This document shows positions 24,726 to 33,603 of a stretch of DNA of 47,663 bases, piece after piece. Origin of the DNA: Acidimicrobiales bacterium (GTDB lineage Bacteria > Actinomycetota > Acidimicrobiia > Acidimicrobiales > SZUA-35). The stretch lies in NCBI GenBank assembly GCA_020628305.1, contig JAHDFH010000006.1, positions 12,416 through 60,078 of the forward strand, given 5' to 3'. The stretch's first letter is position 1, and every line of letters begins with the position of its first letter. Under the pieces are notes generated by a model. It had not been told where the DNA came from. It made no database searches and saw only the letters and a program-made list of their open reading frames with translations. Made by a program: the position numbers and the translations under genes.

Positions 24726-25794
24726 CGTCAGCTCGACGCGGCGAAGCCACAATCAACTGATCAGGTTCTGGAGCAGGGAGCGAAGCGTTTCTTTTTGCGA
24801 CTTTGATTTCGTTTTCCTTGAGGGTCACAAGGCCGAAAGCCCCTAGAGACAAAGCTAAACCACCAAGCACCAATAGGAGAAAAGTTGGCGGCTCGAAGGG
24901 GCAACCATCAGCTAGGCGATCGCCAAAGGCATTTACGGCATTGGCTTGCGTTTCTTGGCTCCAAGCAGCTCTTGTTGCGCAGGCCTGGTTGCGAGCTCGG
25001 GTATTGATGTCGGCATCCCGAGGTTGGCTGAGATCTTCGGTGACCGATGAAACTACGCGGTCGCCTTTGGGAAAAAGAAGAACCTCAGCCTTGGTCTCTT
25101 CCTGCAAACGTCTCGCGAAAGCAGAGGCTGACGGCTGCGGGTTATCTGGGGCAACCACGATCAGTCGCAGGCCAGTAAATGTGTTAACTTCTTCCACAGC
25201 CGCAATAAGCTCTGCTTCATTAATGTCCTCACGGGTTGAACCAACATAAGTGTTGTCATCAGCTATCTCATCGATAACAAACCCAAGGCCTTCTGCTCCG
25301 AAACGATCTTTACCTTCTTCGGTCTCCGCCTGGTCAACCACTTCAGCACACCCAGAAAGGAGTTCGCTCACAAACACGGCTATCGAATCATCAAAATTTT
25401 CAACTCCAACAGAACTGTCAAGTGCGCAGGCCAGGTTCAGCTGCAAGTTAACATCGGCATCGGTCTCAGCTGCTGCGAAACCATCAAGTCGGGCGTCGTT
25501 ATGTATCAGCAACAGTTCAAAGTCGGATTCATCGAAGAGCTGAGGTGCTAAATCGGCTGATACAACATCTGAATCCTCTACAACAAGAACTGCGACGCTA
25601 ACGTCAGCTGCGGTGAGCGCTTCAATCGAATCAAGCAAAGAGCTTTCCTGCTCTTCCAAAAACTCGCCTTCGATAACGAATTCAGCTTCAATCAGTTCCT
25701 CGACATAATCATCTAGGGTCTGGGCAAAAACTGGAGCAGCAGACACAAAGCCAAAGACGGTAGCACTAGCTATGCAGGCGAGAAGACGACGCAT
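24700..25794 (-). CDS. Secreted/membrane-anchored acidic protein
   Basis: 364 residues, family not recognised. A signal peptide (MRRLLACIASATVFGFVSAAPVFAQ) is followed by a large acidic exported region and a C-terminal membrane helix (TFLLLVLGGLALSLGAFGLVTL) with a short basic cytoplasmic tail. The Ala/Val-rich helix–strand pattern (DVSVAVLVVEDSD, then FELLLIHNDARLDGF) is vaguely like TPM-type domains, but this is weak. Start ATG 25794 has CAGAAT six bases upstream, a one-mismatch version of the leaderless -10. Confidence 0.65.
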   Translation of the reverse strand: MRRLLACIASATVFGFVSAAPVFAQTLDDYVEELIEAEFVIEGEFLEEQESSLLDSIEALTAADVSVAVLVVEDSDVVSADLAPQLFDESDFELLLIHNDARLDGFAAAETDADVNLQLNLACALDSSVGVENFDDSIAVFVSELLSGCAEVVDQAETEEGKDRFGAEGLGFVIDEIADDNTYVGSTREDINEAELIAAVEEVNTFTGLRLIVVAPDNPQPSASAFARRLQEETKAEVLLFPKGDRVVSSVTEDLSQPRDADINTRARNQACATRAAWSQETQANAVNAFGDRLADGCPFEPPTFLLLVLGGLALSLGAFGLVTLKENEIKVAKRNASLPAPEPDQLIVASPRRADVTDPPHVG

Positions 25795-25853
25795 GGCTCC
25801 ATTCTGGCCCCGAGATGACCTGCAACCACGGAAATGCCAGAAATGTTGGGCTC

Positions 25854-26144
25854 TTAGTCTTGTTGGAACAGAGCCTCTCTACATTTATCCACAAACGGAT
25901 CCTCTTCGGTAAAGTATTCGTCGAAAGCTTTGGCTACTGGCTCTTCATCTATGTCAAGCAGAAGCTCTTCGATGATCACTTTGCGGCGTTCCACACGAGG
26001 GACTAAGTCTTCGCCTTTAACACGATCACGGAGTTCCATCTCTCGCCTGCTCAGCTCTGATATAGAGTTGCGGAGATCTTCGATCTCCAAGAGGAGGTCC
26101 TGCTTTTGGGTTTCTAATTGTCTGATTAGTCGTTTTGTAGCCAC
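25854..26144 (-). CDS. Small coiled-coil protein
   Basis: 96 residues with no signal or membrane segment. Residues 1–45 form a strong heptad pattern (LIRQLETQKQDLLLEIEDLRNSI), so a coiled coil is likely, followed by an acidic helical tail. It starts at GTG 26144. Function is unknown. A DnaA-box sequence (25885–25893) falls inside the coding region, probably by chance. Confidence 0.6.
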   Translation of the reverse strand: MATKRLIRQLETQKQDLLLEIEDLRNSISELSRREMELRDRVKGEDLVPRVERRKVIIEELLLDIDEEPVAKAFDEYFTEEDPFVDKCREALFQQD

Positions 26145-26221
26145 AAATATTAGTTCGGCATTTCGCCTGGTTTCTTAACAGAGAAGAACTACCTTGAAAC
26201 ATGATCTTAAGAATTCACTCC

Positions 26222-26227
26222 TAGGCT
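26222..26227 (+). promoter_or_regulatory. Leaderless -10 of pheA
   Basis: TAGGCT, seven bases, then GTG at 26235. Confidence 0.45.
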
Positions 26228-26234
26228 GTAGGGC

Positions 26235-27152
26235 GTGACAAAAATTGCCTATTTGGGGCCTTCTGGCACCTTCACCGAACAAGCTCTCCTCTCACAACAA
26301 GACTTAGCCGATTTCGAGCTCGTACCGTATCAGAGGTTTACCGACGCCTTAACCGCAGCAACAAACAAAGAAGTTGATTACGCGTTTGTCGCTATTGAAA
26401 ACGCCCTTGAAGGCACAGTCAACATCACTCTTGATGCTCTAACGTTTGATCACAATCTGCTGATTCAGAGAGAGGTTGACTTAGAAATTCAGCTTGAACT
26501 CATGAGCTTGCCTGGCACCAATCTTGAGGATGTCCAGACGGTTCTCTCACATCCAGTTGCTTTGGGTCAGTGTCGAAAGTTTCTTGAAGCCAAGCTGCCG
26601 AATGCTCAAGTCAGGCCTGCAAATTCAACCTCTGAAGCGGCACGGCGCTGCAATGAAGAGGACAAGACTGCAGCTTTAGCCAACAGCCTGGCGGCGGAAA
26701 AGCATGGCCTTGAAATATTGACATCGGATGTTGCCGATCATTACAACAACAAAACCAGATTCGTTCTCGTTGGAGGCAAAACAATTCCTGCGCCAACAGG
26801 AAACGACAAGACCATGGTTGTTCTCACACAACGTGAAGACAAACCAGGATCTTTGATTGCGATCCTTCAGGAGTTTGCAGCAAGAGAAATCAACCTAACA
26901 AGACTGGCATCACGGCCAATCAAGACTCAAGCAATGGGAAGCTACTGCTTTGTTGTTGAGTTCGATGGCCACATCGCAGACGAAGTCGTCAGTAACTGCC
27001 TAGTCAAGATCAAATCAAGACACGCAGATGTGAAGTATCTAGGAAGCTACGCTAGCGCTGATGCTAGTTCCGGAACCAAAGCTGAGACTGCTAGCTCGGA
27101 CGCAGAGGCGGACGCCTGGATGAGTCGGCTTTTGGATCGTATCGTTACTTAA
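26235..27152 (+). CDS. pheA: Prephenate dehydratase
   Basis: 305-residue enzyme converting prephenate to phenylpyruvate for phenylalanine synthesis. The catalytic domain (about 3–180) begins IAYLGPSGTFTEQA, holds AIENALEGTV and ends with the TRF motif (174–176). A regulatory ACT domain (about 190–270) has KPGSLIAILQEFAAREINLTRLASRP, the usual phenylalanine-binding ESRP being ASRP here. There is no chorismate mutase domain. It ends in a Ser/Ala/Glu-rich tail and overlaps the convergent gene by eight bases. Confidence 0.95.
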   Translation: MTKIAYLGPSGTFTEQALLSQQDLADFELVPYQRFTDALTAATNKEVDYAFVAIENALEGTVNITLDALTFDHNLLIQREVDLEIQLELMSLPGTNLEDVQTVLSHPVALGQCRKFLEAKLPNAQVRPANSTSEAARRCNEEDKTAALANSLAAEKHGLEILTSDVADHYNNKTRFVLVGGKTIPAPTGNDKTMVVLTQREDKPGSLIAILQEFAAREINLTRLASRPIKTQAMGSYCFVVEFDGHIADEVVSNCLVKIKSRHADVKYLGSYASADASSGTKAETASSDAEADAWMSRLLDRIVT

Positions 27153-28608
27153 CAGCTCTGGATGGCCCAACCAACCGCATAGCATCTTTAATCGGATTAG
27201 GAAGATCAAACGGATTACTACCCTTTATCTCGTAGACCTCACCATCAACTTCGTATTCTTCTCCAGTAAGTGTTGCGAGTTCGTCCAACATGATTGTAAG
27301 GACAATCGGACGAAGCATACTGAACATGTTCGGGTCGACCTTGGCACGCTTAGCGGCATACTTATCAATGCGGTACAAAAAGTTATCGAAAACGACACGA
27401 TCTGGACCTCTGCGCTCATTGAGAGATTTACCCTTTTTCATCTGACTAACAGAAAGATGGTCAATAAAGCGCTGCCGTGGTCGTGCGGTTTTCGAGGATA
27501 CTTTGGCTGCATTATTCTCCACCAGCCAGTCAACAACGGGTTCATCGAGTTCGTCCATAAGTTCGTTCGAGAGATGAAGCCTATCGATGAAGGCCAAACC
27601 TACATTGATTCGAGCCACGTGGGTTGGATCAAGCTTATGATGGACTGCCAGAATTAGGGTTCTGATGGCCATTCGCGCTTCGCAGATTGCCCCTATTTGT
27701 ACTGGCTTCTGCAAGAAAGAGCCTGTCTCGTAAGCATCAGCAAGTTCATCATCGTCAAGCTCCAAACCCTTCCGTCGATGTAAAGCAGCACGCCCGATTA
27801 CCTCGCCGATTCTCGGACCCATTTCAGCTAGCTGAGCCTGCCACCTACCACGGAGACTACTTTGTTCTTTGCGTAGATCGTCGATGCTCGCCCAACCTTC
27901 ACCTAGAAGAAGCTTCACTTGCTCGGGATTTGCCTCGACAAACTCAACGAGCGGACGCTCCCAGACACTGCCAGAAACGATCCTATGGTCTATGACAGCT
28001 GAGTTATCTCCGTTTGCAAAATCGATGGCAAACTTTAGATGTTCATTTGAAGCTTTCCGTTCGAGTTGATCTTTGAGATCCGCTCTCCAAATCGTGAACT
28101 TGTTGTTCAGAACTTTTAGCATGTCACGCTCAAATACAAACCATGCAGGGTCATCTTGAAGAAGCTCATCAAAGTGTTCTAGATCGAGCTGATTACAGCT
28201 AGCAACGGCCAGGAGATCTTCTAAGCCAACAGCCGCTTCAAACTCGGGACCTCTGGATAGTAGACCGAAACCGTCTAGATCGCCCTGAGCCCGGTCAAGT
28301 CGTTGCCACAACTCGTTATCGGTGAAGGGATCAGTCACTTCCATTTTTGCTTCAACAAGACTCACCAGTTTGGCAATAAGTTTCTGGACCTGTTCTGACT
28401 CTTCAGAACTGATGCGAAATGCTGGATTGTAGTTCCAGACATCTAACTTGAACTGTGACACGCCAATATGATCCAGCAGGCGGGCGAGAATAAGATCGTA
28501 CTCGACTAGCAGCTCAAGCCTTTCAAGAATAATTGATCTATTTTCAGCTGGCCACGCAGAGCCAGCTTCCCCAGGAGCTTCGATTGAAAAAAGTTCTTTG
28601 TCCGCCAC
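27145..28608 (-). CDS. Hypothetical 487-residue helical protein
   Basis: Not recognised. It is soluble, Leu/Glu/Asp-rich and predicted almost entirely helical, without signal peptide, membrane helix or obvious nucleotide-binding loop. The C-terminal half is more basic (KKGKSLNERRGPDRVVF). GTG at 28608 has TAATCT exactly six bases upstream, so it is a leaderless single gene. It is convergent with pheA. Confidence 0.65.
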   Translation of the reverse strand: MADKELFSIEAPGEAGSAWPAENRSIILERLELLVEYDLILARLLDHIGVSQFKLDVWNYNPAFRISSEESEQVQKLIAKLVSLVEAKMEVTDPFTDNELWQRLDRAQGDLDGFGLLSRGPEFEAAVGLEDLLAVASCNQLDLEHFDELLQDDPAWFVFERDMLKVLNNKFTIWRADLKDQLERKASNEHLKFAIDFANGDNSAVIDHRIVSGSVWERPLVEFVEANPEQVKLLLGEGWASIDDLRKEQSSLRGRWQAQLAEMGPRIGEVIGRAALHRRKGLELDDDELADAYETGSFLQKPVQIGAICEARMAIRTLILAVHHKLDPTHVARINVGLAFIDRLHLSNELMDELDEPVVDWLVENNAAKVSSKTARPRQRFIDHLSVSQMKKGKSLNERRGPDRVVFDNFLYRIDKYAAKRAKVDPNMFSMLRPIVLTIMLDELATLTGEEYEVDGEVYEIKGSNPFDLPNPIKDAMRLVGPSRAVK

Positions 28609-28614
28609 AGAATT

Positions 28615-28620
28615 AGATTA
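28615..28620 (-). promoter_or_regulatory. Leaderless -10 of the 487-residue protein gene
   Basis: TAATCT, six bases (AATTCT), then GTG at 28608. Confidence 0.55.
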
Positions 28621-28885
28621 CCAGCTGAACATCCCCCATGAAATAGGGTTCTGTAGATTGATGAGTTTTACCTAAGCATGTGGTTATCCTGACCCAATTT
28701 CTCAGGTTTCTTGCTGAAATTCTGGCTGGTCTGAAGAAAAACCCTCTTTCGCTATGTCGGGCTACATAACGGCGGTGATATTCATCGCTTGGGTGAAATC
28801 GAAAGAGTAGATCAACTATCATGAGTTTGAAATTTTGAGGCTCTCGAGGTCGCTAGATGGGCTACAAACCGCTAGTCTCGTCTAC

Positions 28886-28972
28886 GGAGAGATGGCAGAG
28901 CGGACGATTGCGTCAGTCTTGAAAACTGTTGAGGCTTCACGGCCTCCGGGGGTTCGAATCCCCCTCTCTCCG
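28886..28972 (+). tRNA. tRNA-Ser(TGA)
   Basis: Acceptor GGAGAGA pairs with TCTCTCC, discriminator G. The loop CTTGAAA gives anticodon TGA. A long variable arm and the T arm GGGGG-TTCGAAT-CCCCC confirm a serine tRNA. The 277 bases between this gene and the leaderless gene at 28608 hold only a poorly supported minus-strand ORF. Confidence 0.97.
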
Positions 28973-29026
28973 CCACTTACTTCTTTAGCTCAGCAGTGTT
29001 TGATGAAATTCTGAGACTTTTCAACT

Positions 29027-29067
29027 CGTCATTCTACGAGGCTCGAAGCCGTTGCGGAATCTCTAAC
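29027..29067 (+). repeat. 41-base tRNA-associated repeat, copy 2
   Basis: Second copy of the element at 21317–21357 (35 of 41 identical, no gaps). The centre GGCTCGAAGCC is a clean hairpin, and the flanks ATTC and GAAT pair. It lies 55 bases downstream of tRNA-Ser(TGA). Confidence 0.65.
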
Positions 29068-29133
29068 TGCGTCTGACAGCGCAGACTAGTAACCTCAATA
29101 GGCTACTTACAGGCAACTTAGAAAGAGGCAATG

Positions 29134-30213
29134 TTACTGCCCTAGAGTTGCAGACCTGTCCGGTCCAGCAGTTGAAGTCAGAGGAGGATAAGTTCCGAAG
29201 TTTATGGTGGCGCTCGTTCGAGGCACTCCATCGGCAAAGGCCTGAGAGGAACCCCCGCCTTTAACTGCTTCTATGCGGTCCTTAGCTACATCGATATGGC
29301 TCTTGGCTATCCCGACCAGTTCACGATTGAAGGTTTGAAAGGTTGCTACTACCTGTGTTTCGACATCTGGCTGGCCAGCTGAGATTTGTGTCACCTCGCT
29401 CGCCACTGTGCTCGCTACTTTTTGCAGGGCATCTGCCCGAGGAAACCGACTCAAGATTTCATAATCCAGTGGATACCCCTTAATAAGGGGGTTGGCTGCG
29501 GTTTGAAGTGCTTTGAAAAAGCCTTGATTGCCTTCAACTTCCGCCTTTACTATTCTCACCGATGCCTCGAGCTCTCCAATAACTTTGGGAGTAGCCAATC
29601 CAATAGGATCTGGCAGATGCAACAGACCTTCGATGACCTGCAAGGTTAGATCCACGTCTTGCCGCTTATCCATGAACTCAACGAATGCCTGCGGATCTAG
29701 CTCTTCTTGAGCTCGCTCGATCATTCCCGAGAGTTGCCCACGAAGTATCGCTACTCGAGTTCCAGCTTCTTTCAGCTTGTTATCAACCTTAACAACCAGC
29801 TCGCCAGGAGCTTCTTCGCTCCAAGCCTGCCACTTGTTGGTGGCTTCTTGTAGCTTGTGGGTTTCGTCAGCTACTTGTCTGTAGATCCCTACCGCCGGAT
29901 CTACTTTGATTTTGCTGTCAATTGCAAGAGAAATAGTCTCGTTCAAATGCGGGTTGCTCCAAGGCATACGTTGACCCGCTAGGCCTCGAGCAACCTGATT
30001 GAACTGATTCAAATCTGCAGCGATGCGGGCGCCTTGTGCTGCAAGCTTGGTTCCGTACCCTTTAAGCATGCTTGCGGCTTCGAGCCCCTCTGGCATTGCT
30101 TTTGCGTACTCTGTCGCAGCTACATCGCTGTCTAGCGCATCGAGTATCTCGCTAGCCTGTTGGATTAAACCATCAAGCTCTGACTGGAACTGCTCGAGTG
30201 TCGTACTTGTCAT
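29134..30213 (-). CDS. Hypothetical helical protein with disordered tail
   Basis: 359 residues, not recognised. Residues 1–310 look like long amphipathic helices, possibly coiled coils (FQSELDGLIQQASEILDAL at the start), and the last 45 residues are Gly/Ser/Thr/Pro-rich. No membrane segment. ATG 30213 is preceded by TTAGGCGG five bases upstream. It follows the Mrp operon on the same strand after 90 bases containing a hairpin, so it may be a separate unit. Confidence 0.65.
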   Translation of the reverse strand: MTSTTLEQFQSELDGLIQQASEILDALDSDVAATEYAKAMPEGLEAASMLKGYGTKLAAQGARIAADLNQFNQVARGLAGQRMPWSNPHLNETISLAIDSKIKVDPAVGIYRQVADETHKLQEATNKWQAWSEEAPGELVVKVDNKLKEAGTRVAILRGQLSGMIERAQEELDPQAFVEFMDKRQDVDLTLQVIEGLLHLPDPIGLATPKVIGELEASVRIVKAEVEGNQGFFKALQTAANPLIKGYPLDYEILSRFPRADALQKVASTVASEVTQISAGQPDVETQVVATFQTFNRELVGIAKSHIDVAKDRIEAVKGGGSSQAFADGVPRTSATINFGTYPPLTSTAGPDRSATLGQ

Positions 30214-30257
30214 TTGAACCGCCTAAAGAAGCCAACAATCAATGATATAGCGCTTAA

Positions 30258-30289
30258 AGACCCAATACTATTCGCCCCTGGTCGGGTCT
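30258..30289 (-). terminator. Possible terminator after the Mrp operon
   Basis: AGACCC and GGGTCT arms with a 20-base loop. On the minus strand the hairpin ends in GGGTCTTT. It lies 15 bases after mrpG. Confidence 0.35.
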
Positions 30290-30303
30290 CATTTAACGCA
30301 TAA

Positions 30304-30591
30304 TTACTGTTTTGAAGGGCTCTCGAGGCGCCCAACAGACCTGAACAGTAGATGAACGGCTACTGGGAAGGTTAGGAGCAGTGACACAGCTATAACTGCA
30401 ATAAGTCCCCCTTGCAGAGCATCCATTCTAAGAGCAGCGCCGAAACAGATAAACACAAGCGCTACAGGGCTTGCTTTACCAGCAGCGTGAAATCTTGCCA
30501 GAGTAGATTTAAGTCGCAGCAGCCCAACTCCTGAAAACACGGCTAGGACTCCTCCAATAACAAACGCAATGTCTGAGATCAGTTCAATCAC
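30304..30591 (-). CDS. mrpG: Na+/H+ antiporter subunit MrpG/MnhG
   Basis: 95 residues with three membrane helices and the family segment GLLRLKSTLARFHAAGKAS after the first. A small subunit of the seven-protein Mrp complex. Its start is GTG at 30591, overlapping the mrpF stop by four bases (GTGA). Last gene of the operon. Confidence 0.9.
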   Translation of the reverse strand: MIELISDIAFVIGGVLAVFSGVGLLRLKSTLARFHAAGKASPVALVFICFGAALRMDALQGGLIAVIAVSLLLTFPVAVHLLFRSVGRLESPSKQ

Positions 30592-30842
30592 GATTGCGAC
30601 TCCTGATTCAAGTACTTAGTCGCAGCTAACGTTGCTACGAATCCAATGACCGAAACCACTACCGGAACATATAGGTATGTTGGGTCGTCTCTTCTTACGG
30701 CATCAACTATCACAGCAGACATCAAGCAGACAAGCGCTACATCAAGTGCCACGACTCTGTCTTGGACACTTGGTCCAATAGCCATTCGCACTAATGCAAG
30801 AACTGCGCCAACTCCTAGAGCTCCCAAGGTAAATTCCAACAT
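30588..30842 (-). CDS. mrpF: Na+/H+ antiporter subunit MrpF/MnhF
   Basis: 84 residues with three membrane helices. The first loop carries RMAIGPSVQDRVVALD, the family signature including the conserved acidic residue. It is needed for assembly and transport in the Mrp complex. The start overlaps the mrpE stop by one base (TGATG). Confidence 0.9.
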   Translation of the reverse strand: MLEFTLGALGVGAVLALVRMAIGPSVQDRVVALDVALVCLMSAVIVDAVRRDDPTYLYVPVVVSVIGFVATLAATKYLNQESQS

Positions 30843-31336
30843 CAGTCAAGCACCTCTTCAGAGATGGGGGTTGGTAAGAACTCATCAATTACATTTGATA
30901 GCTCAGCAACGTGAGAGCGGACGGCGTCTTCTTCCTTGCCGTGAAGCAGGTGAAGCCTCATAGTTGAACGCCCTTTATCAACATCGATGACCGCTGTGCC
31001 CGGTGTTGATGTAATTGCCACAACTAAAAGATAAAGCTGGGTTGAGCTCTTGGGAGAGTATGCAATTTCAATCACTTTTTCTTCAACTCCCTCGTTGCCC
31101 TTGAAGATCGTCAAGAGCACATCCCATGTAGAGATGACAAGATCAGTAACAAGTAGTCGAACGAAGTTCACAAATGGCACCAAACGAACTGAGCCCGAGA
31201 TATCACGTCGCCTAACTAAAAGTAATCCGATACCAGCGCCAGAGAGCAAGTTGGCGTAGCTAAAGCTCTGCCAAAGCAGACACCACACCACGACCAAAAG
31301 GCTGAGCTTCAGGACAAAGTAAACCAAGGCTCTCAC
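30842..31336 (-). CDS. mrpE: Na+/H+ antiporter subunit MrpE/MnhE
   Basis: 164 residues: two membrane helices near the N-terminus and a cytoplasmic domain with ITSTPGTAVIDVD and LHLLHGKEED, typical of MrpE. The start overlaps the mrpD stop by four bases. Complete in length for the family. Confidence 0.9.
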   Translation of the reverse strand: MRALVYFVLKLSLLVVVWCLLWQSFSYANLLSGAGIGLLLVRRRDISGSVRLVPFVNFVRLLVTDLVISTWDVLLTIFKGNEGVEEKVIEIAYSPKSSTQLYLLVVAITSTPGTAVIDVDKGRSTMRLHLLHGKEEDAVRSHVAELSNVIDEFLPTPISEEVLD

Positions 31337-32829
31337 TCTGTCATCACCGCCTCTATATAGGAAGAGGAGTCAAGAACTTCCTCTGCTGCTCTGATGCTCA
31401 TATCCCAAATAGGACCGGCAAACAAAGCGATGGCCAGTGTTGCTCCAACAGTTGCTAGAGCTGCAAATGTCATTGCCTGATAGCTACGGTCAGATCGAGA
31501 AAGGGAGCTTTCTTGGCTATCGGTTGAATCAGCAGGCTTACCCCAGAAGACACCGACCCAAATTTTGGCCATGGAAAGAAGCGTTAGGAGACTGACACCA
31601 AGTGCAACAGCGACCAGCCACCAGGATTGTGCAGCTACACCCGAGGCAACTACTCCAAACTTTGCGACGAATCCGGAAAAGGGTGGGATACCTGCAAGGC
31701 TCAAAGCTGGTAGTCCAAACACGAAAGCGATTTCGGGTCTGTGTTTAGCCAACCCACCAACTTTCTTGAGGCTGGATGTTCCCTCGCTTGCCTCGACTAG
31801 TCCGCCAGATAGAAACAGAACGGTCTTTGTTGGGATCTGGTTGAACAGAAAGAAGATCGCTGCAGCTACCCCGTTTATGGTAAAGAGACCGAAGGCCATC
31901 AACATGTAACCAATCTGCGAAACGATGTGGAACGAAAGAATACGCTTCATATCGTTCTGAGCAAGCGCTCCAAGCACACCGGTAACCATGGTGAGAGCTG
32001 CAATTGTTAAGATCAGAGCTCCTAGATCGTCAAAGCCCATTAGACCGTGGAAGCGGATGATCGCATAGACACCAATTTTGGTCAGCAGGCCTGCAAAGAT
32101 GGCTGTGATAGTTGTTGGAGCTGTTGGGTAACTATCAGGCAGCCAAGAGAACACGGGAAACATAGCTGCCTTGGTTCCGAATACAACGAGGAACCAGGTT
32201 CCTATGCCGATTCTGGTTCCATCAGATAGCTCCGGTATTCGCTCAGCCAGCAGCGCAAGGTTGACTGTGCCGGTAGCACCATAAACAAAGGCAATACCAA
32301 CCAAGAAAAGGGTTGAAGCCAGCAGATTCATGACAACATAGGTCATACCTGAACGAATCTGACCTGGCTGTCCTTGATGTGTTAGAAGGACATAACTAGA
32401 TATCAGGATTAGCTCGAAGGAAACAAACAAAGTGAATAAATCACCAGTGAGCACAGCTAGAGCTACTCCGGAGCTAAGCACTAAGAGGATAGGACCAGTG
32501 ATAGAAAGGTCTGATCCAAACTGAGTTCGTCGCTGAAACAACGAAAATATTTCAACAGCGAGAATCGTTAGCGAAGCAACAAATAGTACAAGAGCCGCGA
32601 ACATGTCAGCAACCAGCACTACTCCAAGCTCTGGCGCCCAGCCACCAACTCGTGACACGATCGTTGCACCCTCTTTGACATCCAGGAGTATCAACGTTGA
32701 CGCAACTGCTAGGAATATCAAAGAGGACGAAACTACTAGTTCTCTTAGCCATCTTTGAGTTCGCAACAGCATCGCAAAGGCAGCTCCGATCATCGGAATG
32801 ATAACAGTGAGGGTGACGAGGCTAGCCAT
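31333..32829 (-). CDS. mrpD: Na+/H+ antiporter subunit MrpD/MnhD
   Basis: 498-residue, 14-helix subunit homologous to proton-pumping subunits of complex I. Recognisable segments are DLFTLFVSFELILISSYVLL (with the key TM5 glutamate), TKAAMFPVFSWLPDSYP and KRILSFHIVSQIGYML. It provides part of the proton path of the Mrp antiporter, which exports Na+ using the proton gradient. It overlaps mrpC by eight bases. Confidence 0.94.
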   Translation of the reverse strand: MASLVTLTVIIPMIGAAFAMLLRTQRWLRELVVSSSLIFLAVASTLILLDVKEGATIVSRVGGWAPELGVVLVADMFAALVLFVASLTILAVEIFSLFQRRTQFGSDLSITGPILLVLSSGVALAVLTGDLFTLFVSFELILISSYVLLTHQGQPGQIRSGMTYVVMNLLASTLFLVGIAFVYGATGTVNLALLAERIPELSDGTRIGIGTWFLVVFGTKAAMFPVFSWLPDSYPTAPTTITAIFAGLLTKIGVYAIIRFHGLMGFDDLGALILTIAALTMVTGVLGALAQNDMKRILSFHIVSQIGYMLMAFGLFTINGVAAAIFFLFNQIPTKTVLFLSGGLVEASEGTSSLKKVGGLAKHRPEIAFVFGLPALSLAGIPPFSGFVAKFGVVASGVAAQSWWLVAVALGVSLLTLLSMAKIWVGVFWGKPADSTDSQESSLSRSDRSYQAMTFAALATVGATLAIALFAGPIWDMSIRAAEEVLDSSSYIEAVMTE

Positions 32830-33181
32830 GCGACTCCTCTAACCCAATGCTCTTGTCTTCAAGATCATCTTCAACCAGATCAGTTCCGGTATGAAGTTGG
32901 CTCGCTCTAGCCAACGCCAACATAAACAGAGTCAATCCAAACGAGATTACGATGGCTGTTAACGAAAGAGCCTGTGGAAGTGGATCAGAGCTGTCGATAG
33001 CTGATGTCTGGTCAGCTAGAGGAGCCTCGCCTGCTTTCCCACCGGCAGCTAGCAGCGCAATTACAACGACATGCCCGTAGATCACAAACCCCAAAAGAAT
33101 GCGGGAAAGAATTCTTGAAGTCACAAGATACGTGGCCACTCCGGCAAGAAAGGCGGCAAGCAGTATAAGAGTTGTGCTCAT
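32822..33181 (-). CDS. mrpC: Na+/H+ antiporter subunit MrpC/MnhC
   Basis: 119 residues, three membrane helices, related to NuoK. The segment DPLPQALSLTAIVISFGLTLF is the family hallmark. The start makes an ATGA overlap with mrpB. An acidic C-terminal tail extends beyond the last helix. Confidence 0.92.
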   Translation of the reverse strand: MSTTLILLAAFLAGVATYLVTSRILSRILLGFVIYGHVVVIALLAAGGKAGEAPLADQTSAIDSSDPLPQALSLTAIVISFGLTLFMLALARASQLHTGTDLVEDDLEDKSIGLEESHG

Positions 33182-33603
33182 ACCAACTCCTCACTTTGTG
33201 GGTTTGGGCTAAGAGCTATGACTACAGCCATGGCGAGGCCAACTACGATTAGCGTAATGCCAAAGTCGAAAGCTAGAGCAGTTCCAAACTTCAACTCTCC
33301 AAGGACTGGCAGATCATATTTCCAGTTGTGTTGATCGAGGACAGTTGCTCCCCAAGTGAGTGGGAGGATCGCCACAGCTGAACAGATAATAATGCCAACT
33401 GCTGTAAGTAGCCGCGCGAAACTTTCTTGTTGTAATCCTGCCATCATTCGTAGCACGACGATCAGCCCTATTACTAGGCCGCCTGCGAACCCACCCCCTG
33501 GCTGATTGTGGCCAGCGAAGAAAAGATATAAAGCAACAAGCAAAGTGATAGGCGTAATAACTTGAACACATCTGGTGAGAACTACAGAATCTGTTCTAAT
33601 CAT
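33178..33603 (-). CDS. mrpB: Na+/H+ antiporter subunit MrpB/MnhB
   Basis: 141 residues with four membrane helices. It has the MrpB loop FFAGHNQPGGGFAGGLV after the first helix. The start overlaps the mrpA stop by four bases (ATGA). Like the corresponding domain of longer MrpA proteins, it completes the antiporter module. Confidence 0.92.
   Translation of the reverse strand: MIRTDSVVLTRCVQVITPITLLVALYLFFAGHNQPGGGFAGGLVIGLIVVLRMMAGLQQESFARLLTAVGIIICSAVAILPLTWGATVLDQHNWKYDLPVLGELKFGTALAFDFGITLIVVGLAMAVVIALSPNPQSEELV

Noticed and set aside
25885-25893. Perfect DnaA box TTATCCACA
   Set aside because: Single site inside the coding region of the small coiled-coil protein with no neighbours, so probably chance.
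28613-28822. 69-residue minus-strand ORF between the 487-residue gene and tRNA-Ser
   Set aside because: Arg/His/Phe-rich composition, no start signal or leaderless hexamer, and it lies over the promoter of the leaderless gene. Probably noise.
21317-29067. The two 41-base copies as a CRISPR array or IS ends
   Set aside because: Only two copies almost 8 kb apart in direct orientation, no spacers, no transposase and no target duplications.
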